From an uncultured Lysobacteraceae bacterium (lineage in GTDB: Bacteria; Pseudomonadota; Gammaproteobacteria; Xanthomonadales; Xanthomonadaceae): a DNA stretch of 64,000 bases. The DNA is taken from assembly GCA_902825775.1 (NCBI GenBank), contig CADECF010000014.1, positions 1 through 64,000 of the forward strand. The letters are read 5' to 3'. Each line of letters begins with the position of its first letter. The stretch's first letter is position 1. The notes beneath the pieces were generated by a model that ran no database searches, was not told the origin of the DNA, and was given only the letters and a program-made list of their open reading frames with translations. Made by a program: the position numbers and the translations under genes. This document shows positions 34,158-44,451 of this stretch, one piece after another.

Positions 34158-34406
34158 ATGGGTCTGATCAGTCTGCTGTGGGGCATCGTGGCGATGCTGT
34201 GGATGGTGTTGGCGCTGATCCCGGTGATCGGCATCACCAACTGGCTGCTGATCCCGTTCGCAGCCGTCGGCGCGCTGATCGCGGCGATCGGCATCGCGCT
34301 CACCGCGCGCGAGAAACGCGGCCGCGCCAAGGCCGGGCTGGTGCTCAACGGCATCGTGATCGTGGTAGCGGCGGTGCGCCTGAGCATGTTCGGCGGCCTG
34401 CTCTGA
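34158..34406 (+). CDS. Small hydrophobic membrane protein
   Basis: An 82-residue protein dominated by hydrophobic segments: about residues 4-25, 28-48 and 60-77, separated by a basic stretch (TAREKRGRAKAG). A purine-rich GGTCGGGAGGAAT precedes the ATG, a good ribosome binding site. No family is recognized; it resembles small DUF4190-like or stress-related inner-membrane proteins only in general character. It is convergent with the adhesin gene. Confidence 0.65.
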   Translation: MGLISLLWGIVAMLWMVLALIPVIGITNWLLIPFAAVGALIAAIGIALTAREKRGRAKAGLVLNGIVIVVAAVRLSMFGGLL

Positions 34407-34425
34407 ATAGCGCGCACTGACCTAG

Positions 34426-34455
34426 AAAAAAGGGGTCCGGCCTGAGCCGGACCCC
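34426..34455 (-). terminator. Intrinsic terminator of the adhesin gene
   Basis: A perfect 10-base stem GGGGTCCGGC/GCCGGACCCC (34432-34441 with 34446-34455) with a 4-base loop is followed, on the minus strand, by six T. It lies 38 bases beyond the adhesin stop and also between two convergent genes. Confidence 0.85.
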
Positions 34456-34492
34456 CATTCTCGCCGACGATATCCCCGCGTCGGCGAAACCA

Positions 34493-37400
34493 TTACCAGC
34501 CGAAGGCCGCGCCTGCGCCTACCGAGCTGTCGTCGCCGTTGAACGCGCCGCCGATCGTGATCACCGCCTTGTCGGACAACGCACGCTGGTAGCCGAGCGC
34601 CATCGCGTTTTCGCCCTTGTAGCTGCCCACGCCGACCGCGATGCGGTTCGCCGCGCGCACGCCGGCGGCCGAAGCGGTCATGTTGGCCATCGCCGCGCCC
34701 ATCGAACCGACCTGGCTGATGCGCTTGTCCTGTTCGTCGAAGCGCCCGTCCACCTCGCTGCGGAAGTTGCTGAAATCCAGCGACATCGAAGCGAACTTCT
34801 GGTTGGTGTAGGTGTTGGCCGACTGCAGCGTGGTGGCATCGCCGGCCTGCGACTGGCGCAGGTTGACGGCATCCGTGCCGACCGTCGCATCCGAGACGTT
34901 GGATACGCGCGTTCCCGCGGCACCGCCGCCGAGCGTCAGCTGTCCATGGCCCGCATTGTCGTAGACCACGGCGTTCGGATCCGCAGCCGGGCCAGTGGGC
35001 CCGGTCGGGCCTTGCGGGCCGGTGGGTCCGGTCGGACCCGTCGGACCGGTAGGACCCGTCGGGCCTTGCGGACCTTGCGGACCGGCCGGGATGTTGGCGA
35101 CCTGCGTGTACAGATCGGTCAACGATCCATCGATGGCGGTGAGCGCCGAACCGACGTTGTTGTAGCTGCCGCCCTGGATCGTATAGGTCGGGGCCGTGAA
35201 CACGCCGCCGGCGAAGCTGGCGCCGCCGCCGAACGCGGTTGCGAACGGATGCAATTGGCCGACATTGACCGCATCGGTGTCCATGACGCCCGCGGCCAAA
35301 CTGACGATCTGCCGCTCCGCACCCGCCGCGCCGACCGAAACGGTGTTGTTGCGGTCCGCGATCGAATGGTCTCCCAGCGCGACGCTGCTGATGCCGGACA
35401 CCTGCGTCCAGTTGCCGAGCGCCATGCTGTCGGCACCGTTGACGACGTTGCTCGTGCCGACGGCGGTGGTATTGGCCGCGATGAGCACGTTCGCCGTGCC
35501 TACCGCGGTCGATCCCGGTTCGTATACGAGGTTCGTGGACCCGAAAGCGTTTCCGCGTTCGGCAGCGACGCTGTTGTTGTCGCCGAACGCATTCCCATCG
35601 GCTGCCGTAATGAAGTTCTCGGTACCGACCGCATTGCCTCTCATGCCGGAAACGGAGTTGCCGTCGCCGATCGCGTTGCTGAAGAGTCCCGTGACCGAGT
35701 TGCCTCTGCCCATGGCGACGCTGAAGTTCGCGGTCGCGAAGTTGCCGCCGCCGATCGCCATGCTGGCCTCTCCAGCCGCTTCGTTATAACTGCCGATCGC
35801 CACGCTGCTCGTATTGCTGGCCGTATTGCCGATGCCGGCTGCGACGCTGGACGTCCCGCTGGCGACCGAATCGTCGCTGCCGTCGTTGGCGCCATTGGCC
35901 TTGAAGTAACGGCTCGTTCCCGTTGCCGTCGCCGCCACCGCGTTCAGCTGGTCCAAGTTCACCGCATCGGTGCCCTGCGTACCGGCCGCGACATTGGTGA
36001 TCTGCCGCTCCGAACCGGCCGAACCGACCGAGATCGTGTTGACGCGATCGGCGATCGAACCGTTGCCCAGCGCGAAGCTGCCATCGGCGCTGGCCACGGC
36101 GCCGTTGCCGAACGCGAAGCTTTCGATGCCGCTGGCGGTGCTCATGCTGCCCATCGCAAAACTATTGGCGCCGCTGGCGGTGTTGCCGATGCCGATCGCG
36201 GTGGACAGATCGCCGCTGACGTTGTTGCCGGTGCCGAACGCATTGCTGGCGAAACCGGTGCTCTGGTTGCCGAGGCCGACGGCGGCGCTGAAATCGCCGC
36301 TGGCGGTGTTGCCCGTACCGATCGCTGTCGAGGCCAGGCCGGTGGCAGTGTTGTAGTTGCCGACCGCCGTGGCGTCTTCGCCATCGACGATGTTTTCGCC
36401 GCCGAACGCATTGCCGTTCAAGCCGGTCACCGTATTGCTGCGGCCGAAGGCGTTGCTGCCGTCGGCATCGGCCAGGTTGAAGTAACCCACCGCGCTGCTG
36501 CTGTCGCCGTTGGCGTTGTTGACGAAACCGACTGCGGTCGCGCCGATGTTGGTGGCTTCGTTGCCCGCACCCACCGCGGTGCTGTCGTCGCCGGTCGCAT
36601 GGCTGGCCACGCCGGCGGCCATGCTGCCGATGCCGCTGGCGACGGCGTCGTCGCTGCCGTCGTTGGCGCCGTTGGCCTTGAAGTAGCGCGACGCGTTTGC
36701 GGATGCCGCGTTGAGCTGGTCCAGGTTCACCGCATCGGTGCCCTGCGTACCGGCGGCCACGTTGGTGATCTGGCGTTCGCCGCCGACGCTGCCGACCGAG
36801 ATCGTGTTGGCGCGATCGGCGATGGAGCCGCTGCCGAGCGCGACGCTGTCGGCGACGGTCGCTTGCGCGCCGCTGCCGAGCGCCACTGCATTCGCGGACG
36901 AAGCGACCGCACCGGTGCCGATCGCATTGCTGTCGCCGCCGGATGCCGCGGCCTGGTAACCGATCGCCGTGTCGTGCGTGCCGGAGGCATCGGCTTCGTT
37001 GCCGACCGCCAACGACTGCGTGCCGCTCGCATTGGCGAAATCGCCGATCGCGGCGGAAGAAACGCCGCCGCTGTTGGCGCCCGAACCCGCGGCCAGCGAG
37101 TACAGGCCGCCCGAACGCGCTTGCAGGCCGATCGCCATCGAGCCTTCGCCGCTGGCGATCGCATTGAAGCCGACCGCAGTCGCGCCGAAACCGCTGGCCT
37201 CGGTGTAACCGCCGATCGCAAGGCTGTAGCCGCCGGTGGCGCTGGCATCGTTGCCGAGCACCATGTCGTAATCGAGCGACGCGACCGAACGATTGCCGAC
37301 CACGATCGATTCGGCGCCGTCCGCGGTGCTGCCGTTGCCCAGCGCCATCGCGTTTTCGCCGCCGACGATGTTCTCGCCGCCGAACGCATTGGCATTGACG

Positions 37401-39481
37401 CCGGTGACCGTGTTGCCGCGGCCGAAGGCGTTGCTGCCGTCGGCATCGGCCAGGTTGAAGTAACCCACCGCGCTGCTGCTGTCGCCGTTGGCGTTGTTGA
37501 CGAAACCGACTGCGGTCGCGCCGATGTTGGTGGCTTCGTTGCCCGCACCCACCGCGGTGCTGTCGTCGCCGGTCGCATGGCTGGCCACGCCGGCGGCCAT
37601 GCTGCCGGTGCCGCTGGCGATGGCGTCGTCGCTACCGTCGTTGGCGCCGTTGGCCTTGAAGTAACGCGAGGCGTCGGCGGACACCGCATTGAGCTGAGCC
37701 AGGTTCACCGCATCGGTATCGGCCGTACCGGCCGCGACATCGGTGATCTGGCGTTCGCTGCCCGAGCTGCCGATCGACACGCTGTTGGCGCGCGTGGCGA
37801 CCGAACCTGCACCCAGTGCGACCGCATTCGGAATCAGCGTGCTGACCGTTGCGTTCTGGCCGATGGCCACGCTGCCCGCGCCGAGCGCGCTGGCATTGAA
37901 ACCGAGCGCGGCGGAACCGTCGCCCTGCGCGCGGCTGTTGCCGCCGACGGCCGTGCCGAGCACGCCCTGCGCATTGGCGCCGCTGCCTAGCGCGACGGAC
38001 GCATCGCCGGTGGCCTGGCTGAAGCTGCCGATCGCGGTGGCGGCAGCGCCGGTGGCGGCGGAGTTCACGCCGACCGCGACATTGCCGTCGCCGGTCGATT
38101 GGCTCAACGCGCCGACCGCGACGCTGCCGAACGCCGTGGCATCCGCTTCGTAACCCGCGGCGAAGCTGGCGATGCCCGTGGCGCTGTTGAACGCGCCGAC
38201 CGACGTAGCGACCAAACCGGTGGCGGTGCTGCGGTAGCCGATCGCGGTGCGATAGGCGTCCTGCGCGTCGCTGTTCGGGTCGGCGGTGGTGCCGGTATTG
38301 CTGTAGCTGCCGATCGCGGTGTCGCCGACGCCGCGCGCCTGTGCGGCGAAACCGACCGCGGAACCGAATTGGCCGGCGATGTTCGAACGAGTCGGATCGC
38401 CGAGGTCGCCGCCGCCGATCGCGGTGCCGCCGTACTGGCCCTGCGTGCTGGCGCCGGTGCCGATCGCGATCGCGCTGGCGCCGTTGGCGATGGCGCCGTT
38501 GCCCAGCGCGATCGTGTTGGCGTCGTTGGCGCTGCTGTTGGTGCCGCCGGCGAAGCTGTTGTCGCCGATCGCCTGGCTGTTCACGCCGGCGGCCATGCTG
38601 CCCAGACCGCTGGCGATGGCGTCGTCGCTGCCGTCGTTCGCGCCATTGGCTTTGAAGTAGCGGCTCGTGCCGGCTGCGGTCGCCGCCACGGCATCGAGCT
38701 GATCCAGATTGACCGCATCGGTACCCTGCGTACCGGCGGCCACGTTGGTAACCTGTCGTGCGCCGCCGGCGCGGCCCACCGAGATCGTATTGGCGCGATC
38801 GGCGATCGAACCATTGCCCAGCGCGAAGCTGCCGTTGGCGGTGGCCGATGCGTTATTGCCGAACGCGATGCTGCTGGTGCCGCTGGCCGTGCTGTTGCTG
38901 CCCATCGCAAAACTATTGGCGCCGCTGGCGGTGTTGCCCGCGCCGATTGCGGTCGACAGATCGCCGGTGACCGTATTGCCGGTGCCGAAAGCGTTGCTGA
39001 CCGAGCCGCTGCTCGTGTTGGCCAGGCCGACCGCGCTGCTGAAATTGCCGTTTACGGTGTTCGCCACGCCGAGCGCGCTCGAAGACTGTCCCGTAACGGT
39101 GTTGTAGTTGCCGACCGCCGTGGCGTCGGTGCCATCGACGGTGTTTTCTCCGCCGAACGCGTTGCCGTTCAAGCCGGTGACCGTGTTGGTGCGGCCGAAG
39201 GCGTTGCTGCCGTCGGCGTCGGCGAGATTGAAATTGCCTGCCGCGCTGCTGTTTTCGCCGTTGGCGGTGTTGAGGTATCCGAGCGCGCTGCTGTAATCGC
39301 CATTCGCGTTGTTCTGTACGCCGCATGCGACGGCGTCGGTGCCGCTCGCGGTGTCGTTGATGAGAAAGGCGCCGCCGTCGAACTGCAGGCAAACGTTGCC
39401 TGCCTTGGCGGGTGCAGTGGCTGCAAGAGAAAGGCCTGCCGCGATCGCTAGCGCGAGCGCGGTGTGGGTATTGCGATTCAT
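34493..39481 (-). CDS. YadA-like trimeric autotransporter adhesin with collagen-like segment
   Basis: A 1662-residue type Vc secreted adhesin. Signal peptide at [16 protein letters not shown]; a very long head of YadA/Hia-type repeats (AVG, AIG and SxAxG units); four copies of a [15 protein letters not shown] linker; and six neck-type motifs such as [18 protein letters not shown]. Residues about 1464-1499 are uninterrupted G-P-Q/T triplets, a collagen-like stalk. The final 70 or so residues ([21 protein letters not shown]...GAAFGW) are the YadA anchor that forms the trimeric beta-barrel. Start at ATG 39481 gives the signal sequence. Head blocks near 36443 and 37421 are nearly identical at DNA level. 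Expected role is surface adhesion or autoaggregation. Confidence 0.93.
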   Translation of the reverse strand: MNRNTHTALALAIAAGLSLAATAPAKAGNVCLQFDGGAFLINDTASGTDAVACGVQNNANGDYSSALGYLNTANGENSSAAGNFNLADADGSNAFGRTNTVTGLNGNAFGGENTVDGTDATAVGNYNTVTGQSSSALGVANTVNGNFSSAVGLANTSSGSVSNAFGTGNTVTGDLSTAIGAGNTASGANSFAMGSNSTASGTSSIAFGNNASATANGSFALGNGSIADRANTISVGRAGGARQVTNVAAGTQGTDAVNLDQLDAVAATAAGTSRYFKANGANDGSDDAIASGLGSMAAGVNSQAIGDNSFAGGTNSSANDANTIALGNGAIANGASAIAIGTGASTQGQYGGTAIGGGDLGDPTRSNIAGQFGSAVGFAAQARGVGDTAIGSYSNTGTTADPNSDAQDAYRTAIGYRSTATGLVATSVGAFNSATGIASFAAGYEADATAFGSVAVGALSQSTGDGNVAVGVNSAATGAAATAIGSFSQATGDASVALGSGANAQGVLGTAVGGNSRAQGDGSAALGFNASALGAGSVAIGQNATVSTLIPNAVALGAGSVATRANSVSIGSSGSERQITDVAAGTADTDAVNLAQLNAVSADASRYFKANGANDGSDDAIASGTGSMAAGVASHATGDDSTAVGAGNEATNIGATAVGFVNNANGDSSSAVGYFNLADADGSNAFGRGNTVTGVNANAFGGENIVGGENAMALGNGSTADGAESIVVGNRSVASLDYDMVLGNDASATGGYSLAIGGYTEASGFGATAVGFNAIASGEGSMAIGLQARSGGLYSLAAGSGANSGGVSSAAIGDFANASGTQSLAVGNEADASGTHDTAIGYQAAASGGDSNAIGTGAVASSANAVALGSGAQATVADSVALGSGSIADRANTISVGSVGGERQITNVAAGTQGTDAVNLDQLNAASANASRYFKANGANDGSDDAVASGIGSMAAGVASHATGDDSTAVGAGNEATNIGATAVGFVNNANGDSSSAVGYFNLADADGSNAFGRSNTVTGLNGNAFGGENIVDGEDATAVGNYNTATGLASTAIGTGNTASGDFSAAVGLGNQSTGFASNAFGTGNNVSGDLSTAIGIGNTASGANSFAMGSMSTASGIESFAFGNGAVASADGSFALGNGSIADRVNTISVGSAGSERQITNVAAGTQGTDAVNLDQLNAVAATATGTSRYFKANGANDGSDDSVASGTSSVAAGIGNTASNTSSVAIGSYNEAAGEASMAIGGGNFATANFSVAMGRGNSVTGLFSNAIGDGNSVSGMRGNAVGTENFITAADGNAFGDNNSVAAERGNAFGSTNLVYEPGSTAVGTANVLIAANTTAVGTSNVVNGADSMALGNWTQVSGISSVALGDHSIADRNNTVSVGAAGAERQIVSLAAGVMDTDAVNVGQLHPFATAFGGGASFAGGVFTAPTYTIQGGSYNNVGSALTAIDGSLTDLYTQVANIPAGPQGPQGPTGPTGPTGPTGPTGPQGPTGPTGPAADPNAVVYDNAGHGQLTLGGGAAGTRVSNVSDATVGTDAVNLRQSQAGDATTLQSANTYTNQKFASMSLDFSNFRSEVDGRFDEQDKRISQVGSMGAAMANMTASAAGVRAANRIAVGVGSYKGENAMALGYQRALSDKAVITIGGAFNGDDSSVGAGAAFGW
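36443..37620 (-). repeat. Direct repeat inside adhesin head (period 978 bases)
   Basis: About 190 bases starting at 36443 recur almost identically from 37421, an offset of 978 bases or exactly 326 codons. The surrounding module order is also shared. Recombination between copies would delete or add 326 residues in frame. Confidence 0.8.
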
Positions 39482-39940
39482 TCGGATCCCCCGTGTCGTT
39501 GATGGCCGACACCGCGCGCAAAAAACGCAGTCAGGGAGTCCGCACAGCGCTGCCCCCCCAGGCACCGGTCGTGCGCCTACCTTAGGGGGTATTGGCCCGT
39601 TTTGGAATGGGGGTCACAAAAACAATTTGAACTGAATCGTTTATCGGACGGCATGCCGTCACAGTTTGTGCGGCCGCAGCAAAACATGTGAAGACGCGCC
39701 CTCGGCGCTATACGCAGCAACGACTTACGTCCGATTACCGACAACTTTCATGCGCTTCGTGCACGCGCCCCGCGCACCGCATGCGCGTCGCGATCGGCTT
39801 CGAACATCGCGATCGATACGCATCAGTTTCCGATTTTTCTTACTCGCCCGATCGCATGTTCGTCCGTTTCGCGCGCTTTCTTTAATCGTCGATCGCATCG
39901 TCGACGACGAATGCATGCGCGACCGAAGGCGCAATGAGGG
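39482..39940. other. Intergenic region between adhesin and first protease unit
   Basis: The stretch between the divergent adhesin and protease-unit genes is less GC-rich than coding DNA around it. Short open frames here have no ribosome binding site or recognizable product. It presumably holds the adhesin promoter on the left; a promoter-like block for the protease unit begins at its right edge. Confidence 0.5.
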
Positions 39941-39944
39941 TCCC

Positions 39945-39974
39945 TTGTTTTTCACGCAAGACCCATTGCACACT
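39945..39974 (+). promoter_or_regulatory. Promoter-like block of first protease unit
   Basis: TTGTTT and CACACT hexamers are separated by 18 bases, within a longer block TCCCTTGTTTTTCACGC..GCACACTCGG that is conserved upstream of the second unit (42319-42355). It lies 111 bases before the ATG at 40086. Confidence 0.55.
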
Positions 39975-40085
39975 CGGGTCGCGAGGCGCAGCACACTCCA
40001 GTTTGCGTTGCTCGCCATTTGGTCCGGAATCGCGTCGCGATGCACCGGCCAAACCATCACAACACTTCTTCGGGGGAGTTCAGAT

Positions 40086-40418
40086 ATGAGGATGCGTTCA
40101 ATCGCAAGCCGGCTATTGCCCGGCTTGATCATCGGCGTGTGCTTTGCGGCCAATGCGGCCGAGACGCCGAGCAAGAACAGCAAGGAAGTGCGGCTGACGC
40201 CGTTCGTACTCGGCGCCGCCAGCTCGAAGGTCAAGCGTCATGTGGCTCCGAATACAGAACGCGAAGCGTTGGCGAAAAAGCGCGTCGTGCGCGCCGGCGT
40301 GATCGAAATGGAATTGCCCGAGGACCGCATGGTCAACCTGGTCGCGGTACCGGGTCCCGACGGTCGCATGCGGGTGGTGCACGAAGGCCAGGCGCCGCGC
40401 AGCGAGGAGATGAAGTGA
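40086..40418 (+). CDS. Small secreted protein paired with metalloprotease 1
   Basis: A 110-residue protein with a signal peptide (MRMRSIASRLLPGLIIGVCFAANA) and a short, basic, otherwise featureless mature part. A GGGGGAG ribosome site precedes the ATG. The stop overlaps the protease start (TGATG), so both are made from one message in a coupled manner. A paralogue with the same signal-peptide type (SIAxxxLPGLxxGVCFAA) occupies the same place before the second protease. It may be an inhibitor, chaperone or propeptide supplied in trans; no family was recognized. Confidence 0.75.
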   Translation: MRMRSIASRLLPGLIIGVCFAANAAETPSKNSKEVRLTPFVLGAASSKVKRHVAPNTEREALAKKRVVRAGVIEMELPEDRMVNLVAVPGPDGRMRVVHEGQAPRSEEMK

Positions 40419-42073
40419 TGAAGAAAACCTTCCTCGCCACGGCGCTCGCACTCGCATTCGTCGGCAGCGCCTATTCCGCCGAAATCGTTCCAGTCAATGC
40501 CGATCCGGCTAATCAGGGCCTCAACGACCCGACGCCGATCGCGCCCGCCGGCGGCAACCCCGGCACTACCGTCGGCGAACAGCGCCGCATCGCCTACCAG
40601 TACGCGGCCGATCTGTGGGGCGCAGTGCTGGAGAGCCCGGTGCAGATCCGCGTCGAAGCCAGCTTCCAGCCGTTGCGCTGCGACGCTACCGGCACGGTGC
40701 TGGGTTCCGCCGGTTCGGTGCCGCTCTACGTCCTCAGCGAACCCGGCCAGCCCGACACGATCTATCACGGCGCGTTGTCCGACGCCTTGATCGGCGAGGA
40801 TCTGGATGCCGGCACGCCCAACGCGGGCCGCGTCGATATCCGTAGCCGTTTCAATTCTTCGTTCGGCCTGACCAATCCCAACGGCACGCCCTGCTCGCCC
40901 GGTTCGGGCTGGTACTACGGCCTGGATGGCAACACGCCCGCCGGGCTGACCAGTTTCCTCGATACGGTAATGCACGAAATCGCCCATGGCCTGGGTTTCG
41001 CCGGTTTCGGCGACGTCACCAACGGCGCGCCGCTCGCCGGTTACCAGGACATCTTTTCGCGTTTCGCCTACGACAACGTCACCCAGCGCGGCTGGTATGC
41101 GATGGACAACAACGGCCGCAAGGCTGCCGTGATCGGCGGCGATATCGCCTTCCTCGGCCCGAACGTGGTCGCGCAAGCGCCGCTAGTGCTGGACGATAAG
41201 GTAGCGATGCAGTTCACCGGTGCGCTGGTAGCGAACTACGAGGTCTACGGCACGGCGTCCTTCGGCGCAGCGGCCACCACGGCCAACTTCACTGCGCCGG
41301 TAGCGCTCGCCAACGACAGCGTAGGCCCGGATACGGCCGACGCCTGCGAAGTGCTGCCAGCCGGCAGCCTGACGGGTAAGGTCGCATTCGTGAACCGCGG
41401 CGTCTGCGGCTTCGAAGCTAAGGCTTTGAATGCGCAGAACGCAGGCGCTACTGCGGTGATCATCGGCAACGTCGCCAGCTCCGGATCGCCCAACACGGCA
41501 CCGGGCATGGCCGATGATCCTGCGGTCGCAGCGAGCGTGCCGACCCTGAGCCTGCGCCTCGCCGATGCCAATGCGATGCGCACGGCGCTGGCCGGCGGCG
41601 CGGCGAACGTGACGCTCGGTGTCGTGCCCGGCCAGTTCGCCGGTGCCGATGCGCTGGATCGTCCGCGCCTGTACTCGCCCAATCCGGTGGTGGTGGGTTC
41701 GTCGTTCTCGCATTACGACACCGGTGCGATGCCGAACCTGCTGATGGAACCGGCGATCAACGACAGCTTGGCCGCCAATGCCAATCTCGACCTGACCCCG
41801 GCGCTGTTGGTCGACGAAGGTTGGACGCTCAACGCGGGCAACGGCATGATCGGTACCTGCGATACCGGTATCGATGCGGTGCAGGAAGGCGGCCTCGCGA
41901 TCGGCGCCAGCATGCAAGCCTATGCGCGCGTCTGCCTCAACAACGCCGGCGGCAGCCGCGCCAACTACCTGCGTTGCGTCACCGACCAGGCGACCAAGCT
42001 GAAGAACGCCGGCTTGATCACCAACACGCAGCTGGCCAAAGTGCGTACCTGCGCTTCGAAAGTCACTCCGTAA
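40418..42073 (+). CDS. Secreted PA-domain zinc metalloprotease 1
   Basis: The 551-residue exported protein (signal MKKTFLATALALAFVGSAYS) has a metzincin-like zinc site HEIAHGLGF (H186, E187, H190) in an N-terminal catalytic region, followed by a protease-associated (PA) domain at about residues 270-410 containing GKVAFVNRGVCGFEAKALNAQ. The sequence returns after the PA insert to a conserved block SHYDTGAMPNLLMEPAIN, then a C-terminal Cys-containing tail. The role is probably degradation of external protein. A paralogue follows at 42824. A strong terminator lies downstream. Confidence 0.85.
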   Translation: MKKTFLATALALAFVGSAYSAEIVPVNADPANQGLNDPTPIAPAGGNPGTTVGEQRRIAYQYAADLWGAVLESPVQIRVEASFQPLRCDATGTVLGSAGSVPLYVLSEPGQPDTIYHGALSDALIGEDLDAGTPNAGRVDIRSRFNSSFGLTNPNGTPCSPGSGWYYGLDGNTPAGLTSFLDTVMHEIAHGLGFAGFGDVTNGAPLAGYQDIFSRFAYDNVTQRGWYAMDNNGRKAAVIGGDIAFLGPNVVAQAPLVLDDKVAMQFTGALVANYEVYGTASFGAAATTANFTAPVALANDSVGPDTADACEVLPAGSLTGKVAFVNRGVCGFEAKALNAQNAGATAVIIGNVASSGSPNTAPGMADDPAVAASVPTLSLRLADANAMRTALAGGAANVTLGVVPGQFAGADALDRPRLYSPNPVVVGSSFSHYDTGAMPNLLMEPAINDSLAANANLDLTPALLVDEGWTLNAGNGMIGTCDTGIDAVQEGGLAIGASMQAYARVCLNNAGGSRANYLRCVTDQATKLKNAGLITNTQLAKVRTCASKVTP

Positions 42074-42100
42074 CAGAAGCGATACGTTTTGCGATGACGA

Positions 42101-42129
42101 CCGGCGCCCTCGCGGCGCCGGTTTTTTTT
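42101..42129 (+). terminator. Intrinsic terminator of protease unit 1
   Basis: Stem CCGGCGCC/GGCGCCGG (42101-42108 with 42114-42121) followed by eight T. The same stem ends the second unit. Confidence 0.88.
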
Positions 42130-42322
42130 CGTCGCCGTTCCGGCCGCGATCAGTACACTAAGTAGCAAAATGCGTGCCGCCGGGCACGTCCTGACGAAAA
42201 ACTAACTTCGGTGCGATGCAACATCGCGGCAAGATGTTGCAGGCGCGAAACGCACCCGCGCAGCGCCCGCCCCGCCCTTGCTCGCGGCCCGCTCCCGGTC
42301 CGAGAAAAACGCGGAACATCCC

Positions 42323-42352
42323 TTGTTTTTCACGCGAAACGGGGAGCACACT
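42323..42352 (+). promoter_or_regulatory. Promoter-like block of second protease unit
   Basis: TTGTTT and CACACT with the same 18-base spacing as at 39945-39974 and shared flanks (CCCTTGTTTTTCACGC, GCACACTCGG). It lies 97 bases before the ATG at 42450. The 376-base gap between the two units otherwise shows no gene. Confidence 0.55.
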
Positions 42353-42449
42353 CGGCCGGCGAACATCGCAACCCCCTGTTTGCGTCACGTCGCCGCCATC
42401 GCGCAATGCGGTGCGCGCACCCTCCACATCCACCCCCGGGGAAACAAAC

Positions 42450-42827
42450 ATGAGGACTTCCATCGCAGGCTGCGCATTGCCAGGCTTGTTGCTTGGCGTA
42501 TGTTTCGCAGCGACCGCAGCAACACCGCAGCACTCGGCAGTAGATGCCAAGACCGGAAAACTGCTGCGCGCGCCGACGGCGCAGGAACGCAACAGCATGG
42601 CCAAATCCGTCGCCGCACGGCAACGCACGCTGAAACAGCCGCGCACCGAAGCCGAAGCCAAGCCCACGCTGAAGAACACGCCCAACGGCACCGGCGCGAC
42701 GATGCAGGTTCCGACCAATCTTTGGAGCAGCCTCGCGGCGCAGAAGGATGCGCAAGGCAACGTGCAAGTGCGCGAATACGAAGGCAACGAGCCGGCACCG
42801 GTCGTCAACGCGGAGGAAGTGAAATGA
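42450..42827 (+). CDS. Small secreted protein paired with metalloprotease 2
   Basis: A 125-residue exported protein with signal peptide MRTSIAGCALPGLLLGVCFA, followed by a polar, Lys/Arg/Gln-rich region without recognized domain. Its last codons (NAEEVK) overlap the protease start (ATGA), mirroring the first unit. Similarity to the first small protein is clear in the signal peptide and in the general layout but weak in the mature part, suggesting rapid divergence while the pairing is kept. Confidence 0.75.
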   Translation: MRTSIAGCALPGLLLGVCFAATAATPQHSAVDAKTGKLLRAPTAQERNSMAKSVAARQRTLKQPRTEAEAKPTLKNTPNGTGATMQVPTNLWSSLAAQKDAQGNVQVREYEGNEPAPVVNAEEVK

Positions 42828-44422
42828 AAAAGTCACTCCTACTGCTGAGTACCGCCATCGCGCTCGCACTGTCCGCCTCTGCGCACGCCGCCGAAGTCAT
42901 TCCGGTGGTTTTCGACGATCCGGGCGAAGGCTATAACGATCCCACGCCGGTCGCCCCCGTCGGCGGCAATCCGGGCACCACGCGCGGACAGCAGCGCCTG
43001 ATCGTCGCGCAGTTCGCCGCCAAGCTCTGGGGCTCGGTGCTGCAGAGCGACGTGCCGATCTTCGTCGGCGCGCAGTTCAATCCGCTGGGCGCGAACGTGC
43101 TCGGCTCGGCCGGCGCGAGCTTCGTGTTCGACGATTTCGCGGGCGGCATCGTGCCTAACACCTGGTACAGCTCGGCGCTGGCCGATGCGATCGCCGGCGT
43201 CGACTTGAATCCGGGTTTCACCGACATCGGTTCGCAGTACAGCTCCGACTTCGATTTCTATTACGGCCTCGACGGCCAGACTCCGGCCGGACAGGTCAAT
43301 TTCCTCGACGTGGCGATGCACGAGTTCGGCCACGGGCTCGGCTTCCAGAACTTCGAGAACGAGGGCAACGGCACGTTCCTCCAAGGCCAGCAGGACATCT
43401 ATTCGGTCTTCACCTACGACAACACGGCCGCCAAGTTCTGGACCCAGATGACCGTCGCCGAGCGCATCGCTTCCGCGCTCAACTACGGCAAGGTGGTGTT
43501 CACCGGCGCCAGCGCCGTCGCAGGCGCAGGCTTGATCCTGGACGATCGCACCGCGTTCCGCGCGACCGCGCCGGCCGGACTGGTCGGCGAGTACGAATAC
43601 GGCACGGCCGGGTTCGGCGCGCCGGTGTCTCCGGCCAACTTCACCGGCACGGTCATCGTCGCCACCGACGCCGCCGACGCCGCCGGTCCGTCGACCACCG
43701 ACGGCTGCAGCCCGATCAGCAACGCGGCGGCGGTCGCCGGCAAGATCGCGTTGATGGATCGCGGCACCTGCGGCTTCATCGTCAAGGTGAAGAATGCGCA
43801 GAACGCGGGCGCTATCGGCGCGATCATCGCCGACAACGTCGCGGGCACGCCGCCGCCGGGATTGGGCGGCGCCGATCCGACCATCACGATCCCGTCGATC
43901 CGGATCACGCTGCCCGACGGCAACGCGTTCAAGGCGGCGTTGCCGGGCGTGCAGGTCACTTTCACCGTCGATCCGACCAAGCTGCAGGGCGCCGACGATC
44001 TGGGCCGTCCGCGTCTGTTCATGCCCAACCCGGTGCAGGGCGGTTCGTCCGGTTCGCATTACGACACCGCGACGTCGCCCAATACGCTGATGGAGCCCTC
44101 GATCAATGCGACGCTGCTGTCGACCTACAACATCGACATCACGCCGAATCTGCTCAAGGACACGGGCTGGACGCTCAATCCCGGCAACGCCAAGATCGGC
44201 GGAACCTGCGATACCGGCGTGGACGTGGTCAACGATGTCGGCATCATCATCGGCGCCAACATCCAGGCGTTCGACGACCTGTGCCGCACCTACGCCAACG
44301 GCGGCCGCGCCAAGTACATGCGCTGCATGACCGACCATAACAACGAGATGAAGCAACTCGGCCTGATCGACCGCAACCAGCACGTCGCCGTGCGCGCTTG
44401 CGTCGCCCAGACCGCTCCGTAA
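42824..44422 (+). CDS. Secreted PA-domain zinc metalloprotease 2
   Basis: A 532-residue paralogue of the preceding protease: signal peptide MKKSLLLLSTAIALALSASA, zinc site HEFGHGLGF (H166, E167, H170), PA-type insert with GKIALMDRGTCGFIVKVKNAQ, and the conserved SHYDTATSPNTLMEPSINA block. It shares with protease 1 the N-terminal NDPTP.AP.GGNPGTT block and the C-terminal R(Y/A)MRCMTD-like region. Translationally coupled to the small secreted protein upstream. The duplication includes promoter-like block and terminator, so it is a whole-unit tandem duplication. Confidence 0.85.
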   Translation: MKKSLLLLSTAIALALSASAHAAEVIPVVFDDPGEGYNDPTPVAPVGGNPGTTRGQQRLIVAQFAAKLWGSVLQSDVPIFVGAQFNPLGANVLGSAGASFVFDDFAGGIVPNTWYSSALADAIAGVDLNPGFTDIGSQYSSDFDFYYGLDGQTPAGQVNFLDVAMHEFGHGLGFQNFENEGNGTFLQGQQDIYSVFTYDNTAAKFWTQMTVAERIASALNYGKVVFTGASAVAGAGLILDDRTAFRATAPAGLVGEYEYGTAGFGAPVSPANFTGTVIVATDAADAAGPSTTDGCSPISNAAAVAGKIALMDRGTCGFIVKVKNAQNAGAIGAIIADNVAGTPPPGLGGADPTITIPSIRITLPDGNAFKAALPGVQVTFTVDPTKLQGADDLGRPRLFMPNPVQGGSSGSHYDTATSPNTLMEPSINATLLSTYNIDITPNLLKDTGWTLNPGNAKIGGTCDTGVDVVNDVGIIIGANIQAFDDLCRTYANGGRAKYMRCMTDHNNEMKQLGLIDRNQHVAVRACVAQTAP

Positions 44423-44451
44423 TTCCTTACCGCGCGATTGGCGGCAAGCGA

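Noticed and set aside
34946-37990. 1014-codon plus-strand open frame
   Set aside because: Antisense of the repetitive adhesin head; its repeats mirror the adhesin repeats and there is no signal peptide or known family.
34493-39481. Possible CRISPR-like or satellite repeat
   Set aside because: The periodicity is codon-based and encodes YadA head/neck repeats; there are no constant direct repeats with unique spacers.
39666-40085. Longer version of the first small secreted protein
   Set aside because: The upstream in-frame extension has no ribosome site and removes the signal peptide from the N-terminus; the ATG at 40086 has a good GGGGGAG site.
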